A stretch of 64,000 nucleotides of DNA from Aquabacterium sp029268225 (GCF_037482285.1 NZ_JBBEYB010000012.1:30099-94098); one strand, 5' to 3'. Shown: positions 16,358-25,060, counted from the stretch's first letter. Program-made: numbers and translations. Notes: generated by a model not told the origin, from the letters alone.

Positions 16358-17138
16358 GCGCCATGCCCCAAAACAGCGCACCCACCAGGATCATGGGGAC
16401 GCACAGCCACTGGCCCATGCTCATGTTGAAGGTGAGCAAGCCCAGAAAGCTGTCGGGCTCGCGGAAGTACTCGGCCGTGAAGCGGAACACGCCATAGCCC
16501 ATCAGGAACATGCCCGACACCGCGCCCAGAGGACGCGCACGGCGCGCATACAGCCACAGCAGCACGAACAGCAGCACGCCCTCCAGGCCGAACTGATAAA
16601 GCTGCGAGGGATGACGAGCGATGTCCGTGCCGGATTGAGGGAAGACCATGGCCCAGGGCAAACTGGGATCGGCCGCCCGCCCCCACAACTCCCCGTTCAT
16701 GAAGTTGCCGAACCGGCCGGCCGCCAGACCGATGGGCACACAGGGCGCCACCAGGTCGGCGACCTCGAAAAAGTGTCGGCCCTGACGCTTGGCATAGATG
16801 GCCAGCGCCGTGATCACGCCCAGCAGGCCCCCGTGAAAGGCCATGCCCCCTTGCCACACGGCGAGGATCTCGGACGGATGGCTGAAGTAATAGCCGGGCT
16901 TGTAGAACAGCACATAACCCAGGCGCCCCCCGAGCACGACCCCCATCACGCCGAAGAACAGCACGTCTTCGACCATCTGGCGATCCCACCCGCGTTGCGC
17001 GAAGAAGGGTTGCTTGGCCCGGGCACTGGCCAGCAGGTAGAACAGGGCAAAGGCCGCCAGGTAGGTCAGCCCGTACCAGTGCACCTTGAGCGGCCCCAGG
17101 GCAATGGCGATCGGATCGAATTGAGGGTGAATCAGCAT
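16320..17138 (-). CDS. lgt: Prolipoprotein diacylglyceryl transferase
   Basis: Inner-membrane enzyme that adds diacylglycerol from phosphatidylglycerol to the lipobox cysteine of prolipoproteins. The 272-residue protein has about seven transmembrane segments. His102 (MAFHGG) and the Lgt signature at 141-154 (GRFGNFMNGELWGR) are intact. Its 3' end overlaps the terminator of the facing nrt/sRNA transcripts. The dapB-like gene lies 39 bases upstream on the same strand. Confidence 0.97.
   Translation of the reverse strand: MLIHPQFDPIAIALGPLKVHWYGLTYLAAFALFYLLASARAKQPFFAQRGWDRQMVEDVLFFGVMGVVLGGRLGYVLFYKPGYYFSHPSEILAVWQGGMAFHGGLLGVITALAIYAKRQGRHFFEVADLVAPCVPIGLAAGRFGNFMNGELWGRAADPSLPWAMVFPQSGTDIARHPSQLYQFGLEGVLLFVLLWLYARRARPLGAVSGMFLMGYGVFRFTAEYFREPDSFLGLLTFNMSMGQWLCVPMILVGALFWGMAQKNAFRSEDRKA
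16322..16357 (+). terminator. Intrinsic terminator for nrt operon and candidate sRNA
   Basis: ACGCCTT (16322-16328) pairs with AAGGCGT (16345-16351), with further pairing possible inside, followed by TTTTTTT at 16351-16357. It lies inside the 3' end of lgt on the opposite strand. Confidence 0.8.
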
Positions 17139-17177
17139 GGCCCGAACGATAGCGCAAGTCTGCGACCGTTCGCGTCA

Positions 17178-17939
17178 TCAGGACGACGGGCCAGCCTCCG
17201 GCTGCGTCAACTGCTCGCGGATCATGCGCATGAGCAGATCGTCGAAGGTGTAGAAGCCGTGGGGTCGCTTGCTGAGTTCGCCCAGTGCAAAGGCCGCGCC
17301 GGTCCCGAAGGCCTCGCGACGGATGGATTCGTGGGTGATGCGCACGGTCTGATATGGAAAGCCGAAGATGACCTCGTGCACCCCGACGATGCCGCCCAGG
17401 CGCAAGGAGGTGATGCGGCCATCCTCCAACTCCAGGCTCTGGGCGATCTTGCGGGCGGTGCCGGACACCTCGGGCTTCTCGCGGAAATGCTGCTCCAGGA
17501 TCTCGACATCCGCAAACGGCGCGATGCCACGCAGCATGCGCGCCGACAGGATCAGGAAGTTGATGCCCAGCGTGATGTTGGGCGAGCACAGCACGCGGGC
17601 CTGCTCGCCCAGGGTGCGGGCGTAGGCCAAGTCCTCATCGCTGTAGGCGGAGATGGCGCTGACCAAGGTGAGGTGGCGCTTGCGAACCTCCTCGCCGTAG
17701 AGGTGAATCGACTCGGCCGTCGAGAAGTCAACCAGGGCATCGACCGGATGGGCGTCCAGCCACTCGCCGAAGTTGCCCTGCGACATCGCGAAAACAGGCA
17801 GTCCCAGCGGCTGCGGCTGCCCTTCCGGTACCGGGTTGCGCTTGGCAATCCAGACCAGGTCGAACCGGGGATCCTGCCTGAGAACCTCCGCAACCGCCTG
17901 CCCAGCCTTGCCGTAGCCTACCAATCCCACTTTGATCAT
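17178..17939 (-). CDS. DapB-like dihydrodipicolinate reductase family protein
   Basis: Reductase of the DapB fold, possibly 4-hydroxy-tetrahydrodipicolinate reductase for lysine/diaminopimelate synthesis. The 253-residue protein has a dinucleotide loop VGYGKAGQAV at 7-16 and the active-site block at 150-162 with His151, Lys155 and SGTA, equivalent to the HxxxK and SGTA motifs of DapB. The N-terminal loop and other regions diverge from canonical DapB, so a paralogue with another substrate is possible. The ATG at 17939 follows GAGGAGAA. A perfect palindrome lies 44 bases upstream, with marR beyond it. Confidence 0.75.
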   Translation of the reverse strand: MIKVGLVGYGKAGQAVAEVLRQDPRFDLVWIAKRNPVPEGQPQPLGLPVFAMSQGNFGEWLDAHPVDALVDFSTAESIHLYGEEVRKRHLTLVSAISAYSDEDLAYARTLGEQARVLCSPNITLGINFLILSARMLRGIAPFADVEILEQHFREKPEVSGTARKIAQSLELEDGRITSLRLGGIVGVHEVIFGFPYQTVRITHESIRREAFGTGAAFALGELSKRPHGFYTFDDLLMRMIREQLTQPEAGPSS

Positions 17940-17982
17940 GTGCTTCTCCTCATTCGATATCGACACGCCTTGCTCATGCAAT

Positions 17983-18000
17983 TACATTTGTGCAAATGTA
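17983..18000. promoter_or_regulatory. Perfect 8+8 bp palindrome, probable operator
   Basis: TACATTTG and CAAATGTA form exact inverted arms around a 2-base centre (TG). It lies between the marR terminator and the dapB-like start. Size and symmetry fit a MarR-type dimer site, and the neighbouring MarR is the obvious candidate, though this is not shown. Confidence 0.5.
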
Positions 18001-18021
18001 CATGTTTCAAGATGATGAAGC

Positions 18022-18052
18022 AAAAAAAAAGGGCCTGCGGTGAAGCAGGCCC
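18022..18052 (-). terminator. Intrinsic terminator of marR
   Basis: GGGCCTGC (18031-18038) and GCAGGCCC (18045-18052) form a perfect 8-bp stem; on the minus strand it is followed by nine T (18030-18022). It ends the marR transcript, so the dapB-like gene needs its own promoter. Confidence 0.88.
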
Positions 18053-18135
18053 TTCAAGACACTCCATATCACTGGTGTTGCAACGACGCGGGTTCGCGCC
18101 TTCGTTACCTCGCCATTATATTGTGACAAATGCTT

Positions 18136-18651
18136 TCACAGCTCAGCCAAGGGTGTTTGTGCAGCCACCCCGACCTCTTCCACGCCGAGCTGGGCAATCA
18201 GTTGACCCAGATCCGCATGCAAACGCGCCAAGGTGTCGGCATCAAGCCGCTGCAAGGCATCGGGCAACAAGCCTGCGAAAGGCCCGTGGGTGTTGGTCAG
18301 CAAGGCATGGCCTTCCGGCGTGGCATGGAGGTGCACGACCCGACGGTCGTCCTCGTCGCGCGCGCTGCGGATCAGACCCTTTTTCACCAGAGCGCGTACC
18401 AGGTTGCTCGCTGTGGACTGGTGGATGTCCATGGCGTGCGCCAGCGCACCCACCTCGGTACCGGCGTGGCGCGACACAATGCTCAGCGCCCACAACTGCG
18501 CCCCGCCCAGCCCGGACTGGGACTCGACACGCTGGAAGTGAGACTTGACGGCGTTGAACACCACGCGGAACTGCCGCAAGACGATGGCAGCCTCCGGGGC
18601 GAGCGCCACCGAATCGGACTCGGAATCTGACGGAAGGCTGAGTCTGGACAT
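18136..18651 (-). CDS. MarR-family transcriptional regulator
   Basis: Winged-helix dimeric repressor/activator. The 171-residue form starts MSRLSLPSDSE; the DNA-binding part shows LAHAMDIHQSTASNLVRALVKKGLIRSARDEDDRRVVHLHATPEG around 75-125, the typical recognition helix and wing. The frame extends to 18777, but that would overlap the divergent clcA start, so the ATG at 18651 was preferred; an ATG at 18675 is also possible. Ligand unknown. Targets could be clcA, the dapB-like gene or itself. Confidence 0.88.
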   Translation of the reverse strand: MSRLSLPSDSESDSVALAPEAAIVLRQFRVVFNAVKSHFQRVESQSGLGGAQLWALSIVSRHAGTEVGALAHAMDIHQSTASNLVRALVKKGLIRSARDEDDRRVVHLHATPEGHALLTNTHGPFAGLLPDALQRLDADTLARLHADLGQLIAQLGVEEVGVAAQTPLAEL

Positions 18652-18673
18652 GAAAACCTGTAGTGAATGAAAC

Positions 18674-20014
18674 ATGACGCCGCCCGACACCCCACCTGAC
18701 GAGACCGCCGAACACGCCAAGGAACTGGCCGATTGGCGCCCCTGGGCCGCGCGCGCAGTGGTGCTGAGCTTTGCCACCCTGGCGGGTCTGAGCGTCGTGC
18801 TGCTGACCTGGCTGAGCGAACATGCACTGGCCGCATTTTTCGCGCTGACAGCATACTCGCCCTGGCTGGCTTTGGCTTGGACACCGGCGGTGACCGCTGC
18901 CCTGGTGTGGTGTACTAACCGCTATTTTGCCGGTGCGGCGGGCTCGGGCATTCCCCAGGTGCTGGCCGCGCTTGATGTGCAGACGCCTCCCGGGCAACGT
19001 CACCTCTTCATTTCGCTGAAGCTGGCGGCAGCCAAGATCGTGCTCACGGTGGGCGGCCTGTTGGCTGGCCTGGCCACGGGCCGTGAAGGCCCGTCGGTTC
19101 AGGTGGGCGCCGGCATCATGCACGCCGCCCGCCACTGGTTGCCCCAGCGCAGCAGCATCAACGACCATGGCCTGATCGTGGCTGGCGGCGCTGCGGGCAT
19201 TGCGGCGGCGTTCAACACCCCCCTGGGCGGGGTCATGTTCGCCATCGAAGAGCTGTCACGCCGCCCCGAGCATCGCTCCAGCGGCCTGTTGATCGCGGCC
19301 ATCGTGCTGGCGGGCCTGATCGGCATGTCGGTGTTCGGCAACGTCAGCTATTTCGGTCAGATCTCGGTGGGGGACTTTGGCTGGTCGGCGCTGTGGCCCG
19401 GCCTGTTGATCGCGGTGGCCACGGGCTTGTTGGGCGGTTTGTTTGCGCGCCTGCTGGTGCAGGCCGCGCGCGGCGGCACCGATCGTTTCAGTCGGTGGCG
19501 GCAACGCTACCCGGTGCGCTTTGCGGCGGGCTGCGGGCTGGCCGTGGCCATCATCGGGGTGGTCAGCCAGGGCGCCTCGTCGGGCAGCGGCTACGACGCC
19601 ACGCGCGCCCTGCTCGAAGGCCAAGACCCGACCAATGGGTTTTATGTGCCCTTGCGCTTCATCGCCACCTGGCTGTCGGCGTGGAGTGGTGTCCCTGGTG
19701 GCGTGTTCGCACCCGCCCTCGCCTTGGGTGCGGGCATCGGCAACGAGATCGCCCAGCTGACCGGGCACCTGAACACGCCCGCGCTGATCGCGCTGGGCAT
19801 GGCCGGTTTTCTGGCGGCCGTGACGCAGGCCCCGATCACGGCCTTCATCATCGTGATGGAAATGATCGAAGGCCATGGACTGGTGCTCAGTCTCATGGCC
19901 TGCAGTGTGGTCGCCAGTGGCGTGTCGCGGCTGATCAGCCCGCCGATGTATGGCGCGATGGCAGCGGCTCAGCTGAAACGGCTGAGCCGCCCGCCACCTG
20001 ACGCTCAGCGCTGA
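18674..20014 (+). CDS. clcA: ClC-family chloride/proton antiporter
   Basis: Membrane Cl-/H+ exchanger of 446 residues. Chloride-site motifs are present: GSGIP at 90-94, GREGP at 136-140 with gating Glu138, and GVFAP at 343-347; Tyr426 (PPMY) matches the central-anion tyrosine. Glu192/Glu193 (FAIEELS) provide the intracellular proton glutamate, so exchanger rather than channel activity is expected. No CBS domains. It is divergent from marR with a 22-base gap and overlaps the ilvD 3' end by 10 bases tail to tail. Confidence 0.92.
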   Translation: MTPPDTPPDETAEHAKELADWRPWAARAVVLSFATLAGLSVVLLTWLSEHALAAFFALTAYSPWLALAWTPAVTAALVWCTNRYFAGAAGSGIPQVLAALDVQTPPGQRHLFISLKLAAAKIVLTVGGLLAGLATGREGPSVQVGAGIMHAARHWLPQRSSINDHGLIVAGGAAGIAAAFNTPLGGVMFAIEELSRRPEHRSSGLLIAAIVLAGLIGMSVFGNVSYFGQISVGDFGWSALWPGLLIAVATGLLGGLFARLLVQAARGGTDRFSRWRQRYPVRFAAGCGLAVAIIGVVSQGASSGSGYDATRALLEGQDPTNGFYVPLRFIATWLSAWSGVPGGVFAPALALGAGIGNEIAQLTGHLNTPALIALGMAGFLAAVTQAPITAFIIVMEMIEGHGLVLSLMACSVVASGVSRLISPPMYGAMAAAQLKRLSRPPPDAQR

Positions 20015-21855
20015 AGCTGGGTGATGTCGCGCACGGCGCCGGTGTCGGCCGAGGTCGTCATCAGGGCGTAGGCCTGCAACGCGGCCGAGACCACGCGCTC
20101 ACGGTTGGCGGGCTTCCAGGCGGCCGAGCCCTTGGCCTCCATGGCGGCACGGCGAGCGGCCATGGAGGCGTCGCTGATGGCCAGATGGATGCGGCGGTTC
20201 GGAATGTCGATCTCGATGGTGTCACCGTCTTCAACCAGGCCGATGGCGCCGCCCTGGGCCGCTTCCGGCGAGGCGTGGCCAATCGACAGGCCCGAGGTGC
20301 CACCCGAGAAGCGACCGTCGGTCAGCAGTGCGCATTCCTTGCCCAGGCCACGGCTCTTCAGGTAGGACGTGGGGTAGAGCATTTCCTGCATACCCGGGCC
20401 GCCCTTGGGACCTTCGTAGCGGATGATGACCACATCACCGGCTTGCACTTCCTCGCCCAGGATGCCTTCAACGGCATCTTCCTGACTTTCGTACACGCGG
20501 GCCTTGCCGGTGAACTTCCAGATGGACTCGTCCACACCGGCGGTCTTGACGATGCAGCCCTTCTCGGCGATGTTGCCGTAGAGCACGGCCAGGCCGCCGT
20601 CTTGCGTGAAGGCGTGTTCCTTGGAGCGGATCACACCCTTTTCACGGTCGAGGTCGAGGTTCTTCCAGCGGCTGTCTTGCGAGAAGGCCACCTGGGTGGG
20701 CACGCCACCGGGCGCGGCCTTGTAGAAGTGGTGCACGGCCTCGTCGTTGGTGACCTTGACGTCCCACTGGGCGATGGCGTCGGCCATGGTGCGGCTGTGC
20801 ACGGTGGGCACGTCGGTGTGCAGCAAGCCGCCACGGGCGAGTTCACCCAGGATGGCCATGATGCCGCCGGCGCGGTGCACGTCTTCGATGTGGACATCGG
20901 GCACGGCCGGGGCGACCTTGCTCAGGCAAGGCACCTTGCGCGACATGCGGTCGATGTCGGCCATGGTGAAGTTGACGCCGGCTTCGCGGGCGGCAGCCAA
21001 CAGGTGCAGCACGGTGTTGGTCGAGCCGCCCATGGCGACGTCGAGCGCCACGGCGTTTTCAAACGCCTGGAAGGTGGCGATGTTGCGCGGCAGCGCGGTT
21101 TCGTCGTCTTGCTCGTAGTAGCGCTTGGCCAGCTCGACGATGGTGCGGCCAGCCTTGCGGAACAGCTGCTCGCGGTCGGCGTGGGTGGCCAGCGTGGTGC
21201 CGTTACCCGGCAGGGACAGACCCAGGGCTTCGGTCAGGCAGTTCATGGAGTTGGCCGTGAACATGCCCGAACAAGAACCGCAAGTGGGGCAGGCGGAACG
21301 CTCAACGGCGGCCACTTCCTCGTCGGAGCAGCTCTTGTCAGCAGCCTTGACCATGGCGTCCACCAGGTCAAGGGAGATGACCTTGCCTTCGAGCTTGACC
21401 TTGCCGGCTTCCATCGGGCCGCCGGAAACGAAGATCACGGGGATGTTCAGGCGCAGCGCGGCCATCAGCATGCCCGGGGTGATCTTGTCGCAGTTGGAGA
21501 TGCACACCAGCGCGTCAGCGGTGTGGGCATTGACCATGTACTCGACGCTGTCAGCGATCAGGTCGCGCGAGGGCAGCGAATACAGCATGCCGCCGTGACC
21601 CATGGCGATGCCGTCGTCGACCGCGATGGTGTTGAATTCCTTGGCCACGCCACCGGCGGCCTCGATCTCGCGGGCGACCAGTTGGCCCAGGTCCTTCAGG
21701 TGCACGTGGCCGGGCACGAACTGGGTGAAGCTGTTCGCGATGGCGATGATCGGCTTCTCGAAGTCACCGTCCTTCATGCCGGTGGCACGCCACAGGGCAC
21801 GGGCACCGGCCATGTTGCGGCCGGCGGTGGAGGTACGGGAACGGTACTGAGGCAT
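20005..21855 (-). CDS. ilvD: Dihydroxy-acid dehydratase
   Basis: Converts dihydroxy-isovalerate and dihydroxy-methylvalerate to 2-keto acids in branched-chain amino acid synthesis. The 616-residue protein has the family Fe-S and Mg ligands: Asp80/Asp81, Cys122 and Lys124 (SNCDKITPGM), and Cys195 (CPTCGSCSGMF). The C-terminal DGRFSGGTSGLSIGHASPEAA block is intact. Length is that of the E. coli-type long form. Single gene with convergent overlap with clcA. Confidence 0.97.
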   Translation of the reverse strand: MPQYRSRTSTAGRNMAGARALWRATGMKDGDFEKPIIAIANSFTQFVPGHVHLKDLGQLVAREIEAAGGVAKEFNTIAVDDGIAMGHGGMLYSLPSRDLIADSVEYMVNAHTADALVCISNCDKITPGMLMAALRLNIPVIFVSGGPMEAGKVKLEGKVISLDLVDAMVKAADKSCSDEEVAAVERSACPTCGSCSGMFTANSMNCLTEALGLSLPGNGTTLATHADREQLFRKAGRTIVELAKRYYEQDDETALPRNIATFQAFENAVALDVAMGGSTNTVLHLLAAAREAGVNFTMADIDRMSRKVPCLSKVAPAVPDVHIEDVHRAGGIMAILGELARGGLLHTDVPTVHSRTMADAIAQWDVKVTNDEAVHHFYKAAPGGVPTQVAFSQDSRWKNLDLDREKGVIRSKEHAFTQDGGLAVLYGNIAEKGCIVKTAGVDESIWKFTGKARVYESQEDAVEGILGEEVQAGDVVIIRYEGPKGGPGMQEMLYPTSYLKSRGLGKECALLTDGRFSGGTSGLSIGHASPEAAQGGAIGLVEDGDTIEIDIPNRRIHLAISDASMAARRAAMEAKGSAAWKPANRERVVSAALQAYALMTTSADTGAVRDITQLQR

Positions 21856-21933
21856 GGAGGGGCTCCGGGCTGGTGGGTTCTCTGTGAAAGAACAATTTTA
21901 GCCCGCGCCCATTCCCCCTGATGCCCGATACCC

Positions 21934-22188
21934 TTACTTGCGACGATCCCGCTTCAGTCCCAGTGCATCGATGGCTTTCTGACGGCGGGCATCACGACGC
22001 TGATCGTCACGTTCCATCGCTTTGCGACGGGTGTAACCCGTGGCATCACACCAAGTCCACCACGCCACGGCCAGAGCGAAAGGCAGCAGCAGCATCAACC
22101 AGTCGTCTGCCCAAGTCCAACTGCCCACGGGTCCGATCCCGAAGAACTGCATGAGCACCATCACGACGCCAATTGCAACCAACCACAT
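21934..22188 (-). CDS. Small Trp-rich membrane protein, TIGR04438 type
   Basis: The 84-residue protein MWLVAIGVVMVLMQFF... has two hydrophobic segments (2-20 and about 30-48) and a Trp-rich middle (VGSWTWADDW, AVAWWTWCDATGYTRRK), then a highly charged tail rich in Arg/Lys. This pattern matches the betaproteobacterial small Trp-rich family, whose function is unknown. The ATG at 22188 follows GGGGATC; a longer frame to 22254 was rejected. No operon partner. Confidence 0.75.
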   Translation of the reverse strand: MWLVAIGVVMVLMQFFGIGPVGSWTWADDWLMLLLPFALAVAWWTWCDATGYTRRKAMERDDQRRDARRQKAIDALGLKRDRRK

Positions 22189-22306
22189 TGCATGATCCCC
22201 TCTGTCGGCCAGCCGACGCGAAGCATTTGGGTCAACCCCACCATGGGATTGCACGTTATTGTTGAAGTATTTTCAACTGGAATATGGGCCTCCGGAAAGG
22301 AAATCC

Positions 22307-22627
22307 ATGAAGTTTGCCAACTTGAGCCTCGCAGCCCTGTGCATGATCGCTGCGGCGGTCACACCCGCCCACGCCAACCCGGAACTGGCCAAGCGCAAGG
22401 CCTGCCTGAGCTGTCACGGCGTGGACAAGGCCATATTGGGCCCGGCGTTCAAAGATGTGGCCCAGAAATACCGCGGCCAGAAAGGCGTGGACGCCAAACT
22501 GGCCGAGAAAATCGTGAAGGGGGGCGGGGGTGTCTGGAAAATGCCGATGGGCCCCATGCCTGCGCAAACCCAGGTCAGCGCCACCGAGGCCAAACAGTTG
22601 TCTGCGTGGATCTTGATGCTGAAGTGA
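22307..22627 (+). CDS. Class I c-type cytochrome
   Basis: Small periplasmic electron carrier of 106 residues. A signal peptide covers about 1-23 (cleavage after AHA). Haem attachment is CLSCH (Cys33, Cys36, His37), and Met81 or a nearby methionine in KMPMGPMP is the distal ligand, as in c-551/c-552 type proteins. GGAAAGG precedes the ATG at 22307. An inverted repeat GTTGAA/TTCAAC (22261-22277) lies 30 bases upstream. It is single, with no oxidase genes beside it. Confidence 0.92.
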   Translation: MKFANLSLAALCMIAAAVTPAHANPELAKRKACLSCHGVDKAILGPAFKDVAQKYRGQKGVDAKLAEKIVKGGGGVWKMPMGPMPAQTQVSATEAKQLSAWILMLK

Positions 22628-22633
22628 GCAGTC

Positions 22634-22980
22634 TCACGCCTGGGTGGTTTGCAGATCGGTGCGGGGAAGCAAGGCTTGGGCCGCTGCGACCATGTGCGTG
22701 AGCGCAAGGATGACCTCGGGCCACTGCCGGGTCTTGAGCCCACAATCAATGTTCGAAGGCGTCGATCCACTCCATGTCGGAGCGCGAGGTCTCGATCGCG
22801 CTCAATTCATCATCCATGTCGGCGACCGCACCCAGCCGTCCTGAGTGCAACCGTGGCGTTCCAATTGCTCGCCAAAGTCTTCCACCATGTCCTTGCGCTC
22901 GACCTCGCCATGAACGAACACATCCAGATCGAGCGCCTCCTGCTCTCGCACGTTGCGAGCGATCTCGGCGCCAACATCCG
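22634..22980 (-). pseudogene. metE: Remnant of cobalamin-independent methionine synthase
   Basis: The minus strand encodes recognisable pieces of the MetE C-terminal half with parts missing between them. From about 22976 it reads EIARNVREQEALDLDV then FVHGEVERKDMVEDFGEQL and GWV, the MetE HGEpERnDMVeyFGEQL block. A frame change near 22815 then gives SAIETSRSDMEW. A stop and another change near 22743 lead to DCGLKTRQWPEV and ALTHMVAAAQAL, the MetE C-terminus, ending at a TGA at 22634. At least two internal deletions and a frameshift make it non-functional. The stretch 22981-23134 holds nothing I recognise. Confidence 0.85.
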
Positions 22981-23134
22981 GTTATGTGAAGGGCGTGGGT
23001 TACGCCTGCCGATAGACGGACAGTACGTGCTGGTGACGAGCCGCGATCAACGCTTGGCCACAGCGTGTCGGCCCTGAGACTACGCCGGGCAGGTCATCGC
23101 CAAACAGATCGACCCCAGCGCCTCGCTAGCGCCC

Positions 23135-23167
23135 AAAAATGACAATGCCCTCCACAGGGGAGGGCAT
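23135..23167 (-). terminator. Intrinsic terminator of the MHS transporter gene
   Basis: ATGCCCTCC (23145-23153) pairs with GGAGGGCAT (23159-23167) over a 5-base loop. On the minus strand TGTCATTTTT follows. It lies 60 bases past the transporter stop. Confidence 0.7.
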
Positions 23168-23226
23168 CCGATCAGCTGGTGCAGATCCACGACGCACAGG
23201 CTTGTGGCCCATGCGCCGTGCGGGCA

Positions 23227-24882
23227 TCAGTCGTCCTTGTAGATGTCGACGTCCTTGGTTTCACGCACCAGGAACACGCCGAGCACGAAGGTCATCATCG
23301 CGATGATGATGGGATACCACAGGCCGTTGTAGATGTTACCGGTCTGGGCCACGATGGCGAAGGCCGTGGTGGGCAGCAGACCACCGAACCAGCCGTTACC
23401 GATGTGGTAGGGCAAGCTCATCGAGGTGTAGCGGATGCGGGTCGGGAACATTTCCACCAGCATGGCCGCAATCGGGCCGTACACCATGGTCACATAGATC
23501 ACCAGCAGGGTCAGGATGCCGACAACCAAGGGCTTGTTCAGCTTGGCCGGGTCAGCCTTGGCGGGGTAGCCCGCTTCACGCACGGCATCGATCACGCTCT
23601 TCTTGAACGCAGCGTCCTTCGCCTTGGCCTCGTCTGCCGACAGACCAACGGAGGTGTAGGACTCGATGACCTTCTCGCCGACCTTGATCTGGGCAACGCC
23701 CGTGCCTTCCACGTTCTCGTAGTTCACCGAGTTGGCGGCCAACACCTGCTTGGCGATGTCGCACGAGCTGGTGAACTTGGCAGTGCCAGTCGGGTTGAAC
23801 TGGAAGGAGCACTCAGCCGGGTTGGCAACCAGGGTCACCGGAGCGGTGGCCTGGGCGCGAGCCAGGTCGGGGTTGGCGGCTTCCGTCAGGGCCTTGAACA
23901 GCGGGAAGTAGGTTACGGCAGCGATCAGGCAGCCACCCAGGATGATGGGCTTGCGACCGATCTTGTCAGACAGGGTGCCGAAGATCACGAAGAACGGCGT
24001 GGCGATCAGCAGCGAGATGGCCACCAGGATGTTCGCTGTGGCACCGTCCACCTTCAGCGCTTGCGTCAGGAAGAACAGGGCGTAGAACTGACCGGTGTAC
24101 CAGACCACACCTTGACCAGCGACCAGCGCGAACAGCGCGATCAGCACGATCTTCAGGTTGGCCCACTGACCGAAGGACTCGGACAGCGGTGCCTTGGAGG
24201 TCTTGCCCTCTTCCTTCATCTTCTTGAAGGCAGGCGATTCCTGCATGCTCATGCGGATCCACACGCTGATGGCCAGCAGAGCGATCGACACGATGAACGG
24301 CACGCGCCAGCCCCAGTCAGCAAAGGCCTCTTCGCCAACCGCGGTACGGGTGCCCAGGATGACCAGCAGCGACAGGAACAGACCCAGCGTGGCTGTGGTC
24401 TGAATCCAGGCGGTGTAGGCGCCGCGGCGGCCGTGAGGGGCATGCTCGGCCACATACGTGGCGGCACCGCCGTACTCACCACCCAGCGCCAGGCCTTGCA
24501 GCAGACGCAGGATGATCAGGATGACCGGGGCGGCCACACCGATGGTGTTGTAGTTGGGCAGGATGCCCACGATGAAGGTGGAGACCCCCATCAGCAAGAT
24601 GGTGACCAGGAAGGTGTACTTGCGGCCGATCATGTCGCCAAGGCGACCGAAAACCAGAGCACCGAAGGGGCGAACAATGAAGCCCGCAGCGAAAGCCAGC
24701 AGCGCAAAAATGAATGCCGATGTTGGATCCAGGCCCGCGAAGAACTGTTTGGCGATGATGGCCGCCAACGAGCCGTAGAGGTAAAAGTCATACCATTCGA
24801 AAACCGTGCCCAGGCTGGAAGCGAAAATGACTTTCCGCTCCTCGGCCGTCATCGGCGCATCTTTGATTTGGGTGCTTGCCAT
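23227..24882 (-). CDS. MFS transporter, metabolite:H+ symporter (MHS) type
   Basis: Twelve-helix inner-membrane symporter, 551 residues, starting MASTQIKDAP. The MHS signature is clear: TVFEWYDFYLYGSLA, then RPFGALVFGRLGDMIGRKYTF and a second GTLSDKIGRKP. Unusually, an insert of about 115 residues (about 332-451) lies between transmembrane segments 9 and 10, on the predicted periplasmic side, with two cysteines (358, 374) able to pair. It lies downstream of acs on the same strand but beyond a terminator. Uptake of acetate or another short monocarboxylate is a guess from context. The ATG at 24882 follows GGAG. Confidence 0.85.
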   Translation of the reverse strand: MASTQIKDAPMTAEERKVIFASSLGTVFEWYDFYLYGSLAAIIAKQFFAGLDPTSAFIFALLAFAAGFIVRPFGALVFGRLGDMIGRKYTFLVTILLMGVSTFIVGILPNYNTIGVAAPVILIILRLLQGLALGGEYGGAATYVAEHAPHGRRGAYTAWIQTTATLGLFLSLLVILGTRTAVGEEAFADWGWRVPFIVSIALLAISVWIRMSMQESPAFKKMKEEGKTSKAPLSESFGQWANLKIVLIALFALVAGQGVVWYTGQFYALFFLTQALKVDGATANILVAISLLIATPFFVIFGTLSDKIGRKPIILGGCLIAAVTYFPLFKALTEAANPDLARAQATAPVTLVANPAECSFQFNPTGTAKFTSSCDIAKQVLAANSVNYENVEGTGVAQIKVGEKVIESYTSVGLSADEAKAKDAAFKKSVIDAVREAGYPAKADPAKLNKPLVVGILTLLVIYVTMVYGPIAAMLVEMFPTRIRYTSMSLPYHIGNGWFGGLLPTTAFAIVAQTGNIYNGLWYPIIIAMMTFVLGVFLVRETKDVDIYKDD

Positions 24883-25060
24883 ATGGGTGCTCCGTGTCAT
24901 TACAGGGACGAGCCTGCTTTTGGCAAGCTCGACCCCGAATTTAGGGGGCTTTGGACTCCATGTGAATAAGGGGGAATGCTAGGAAATGGTGCACAGAGCG
25001 CAAACTACGCGTAGGTGTTTGTACGCATGTTCAAGATAATCAATCGCCATTTGATGCATA

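Noticed and set aside
16047..18548. Long plus-strand frame across lgt and the DapB-like gene
   Set aside because: Antisense of two genes with clear motifs; it also starts inside nrtD.
22649..23077. Plus-strand 142-codon frame in the interval after the cytochrome gene
   Set aside because: No domain; the opposite strand clearly encodes metE fragments, which explain the openness.
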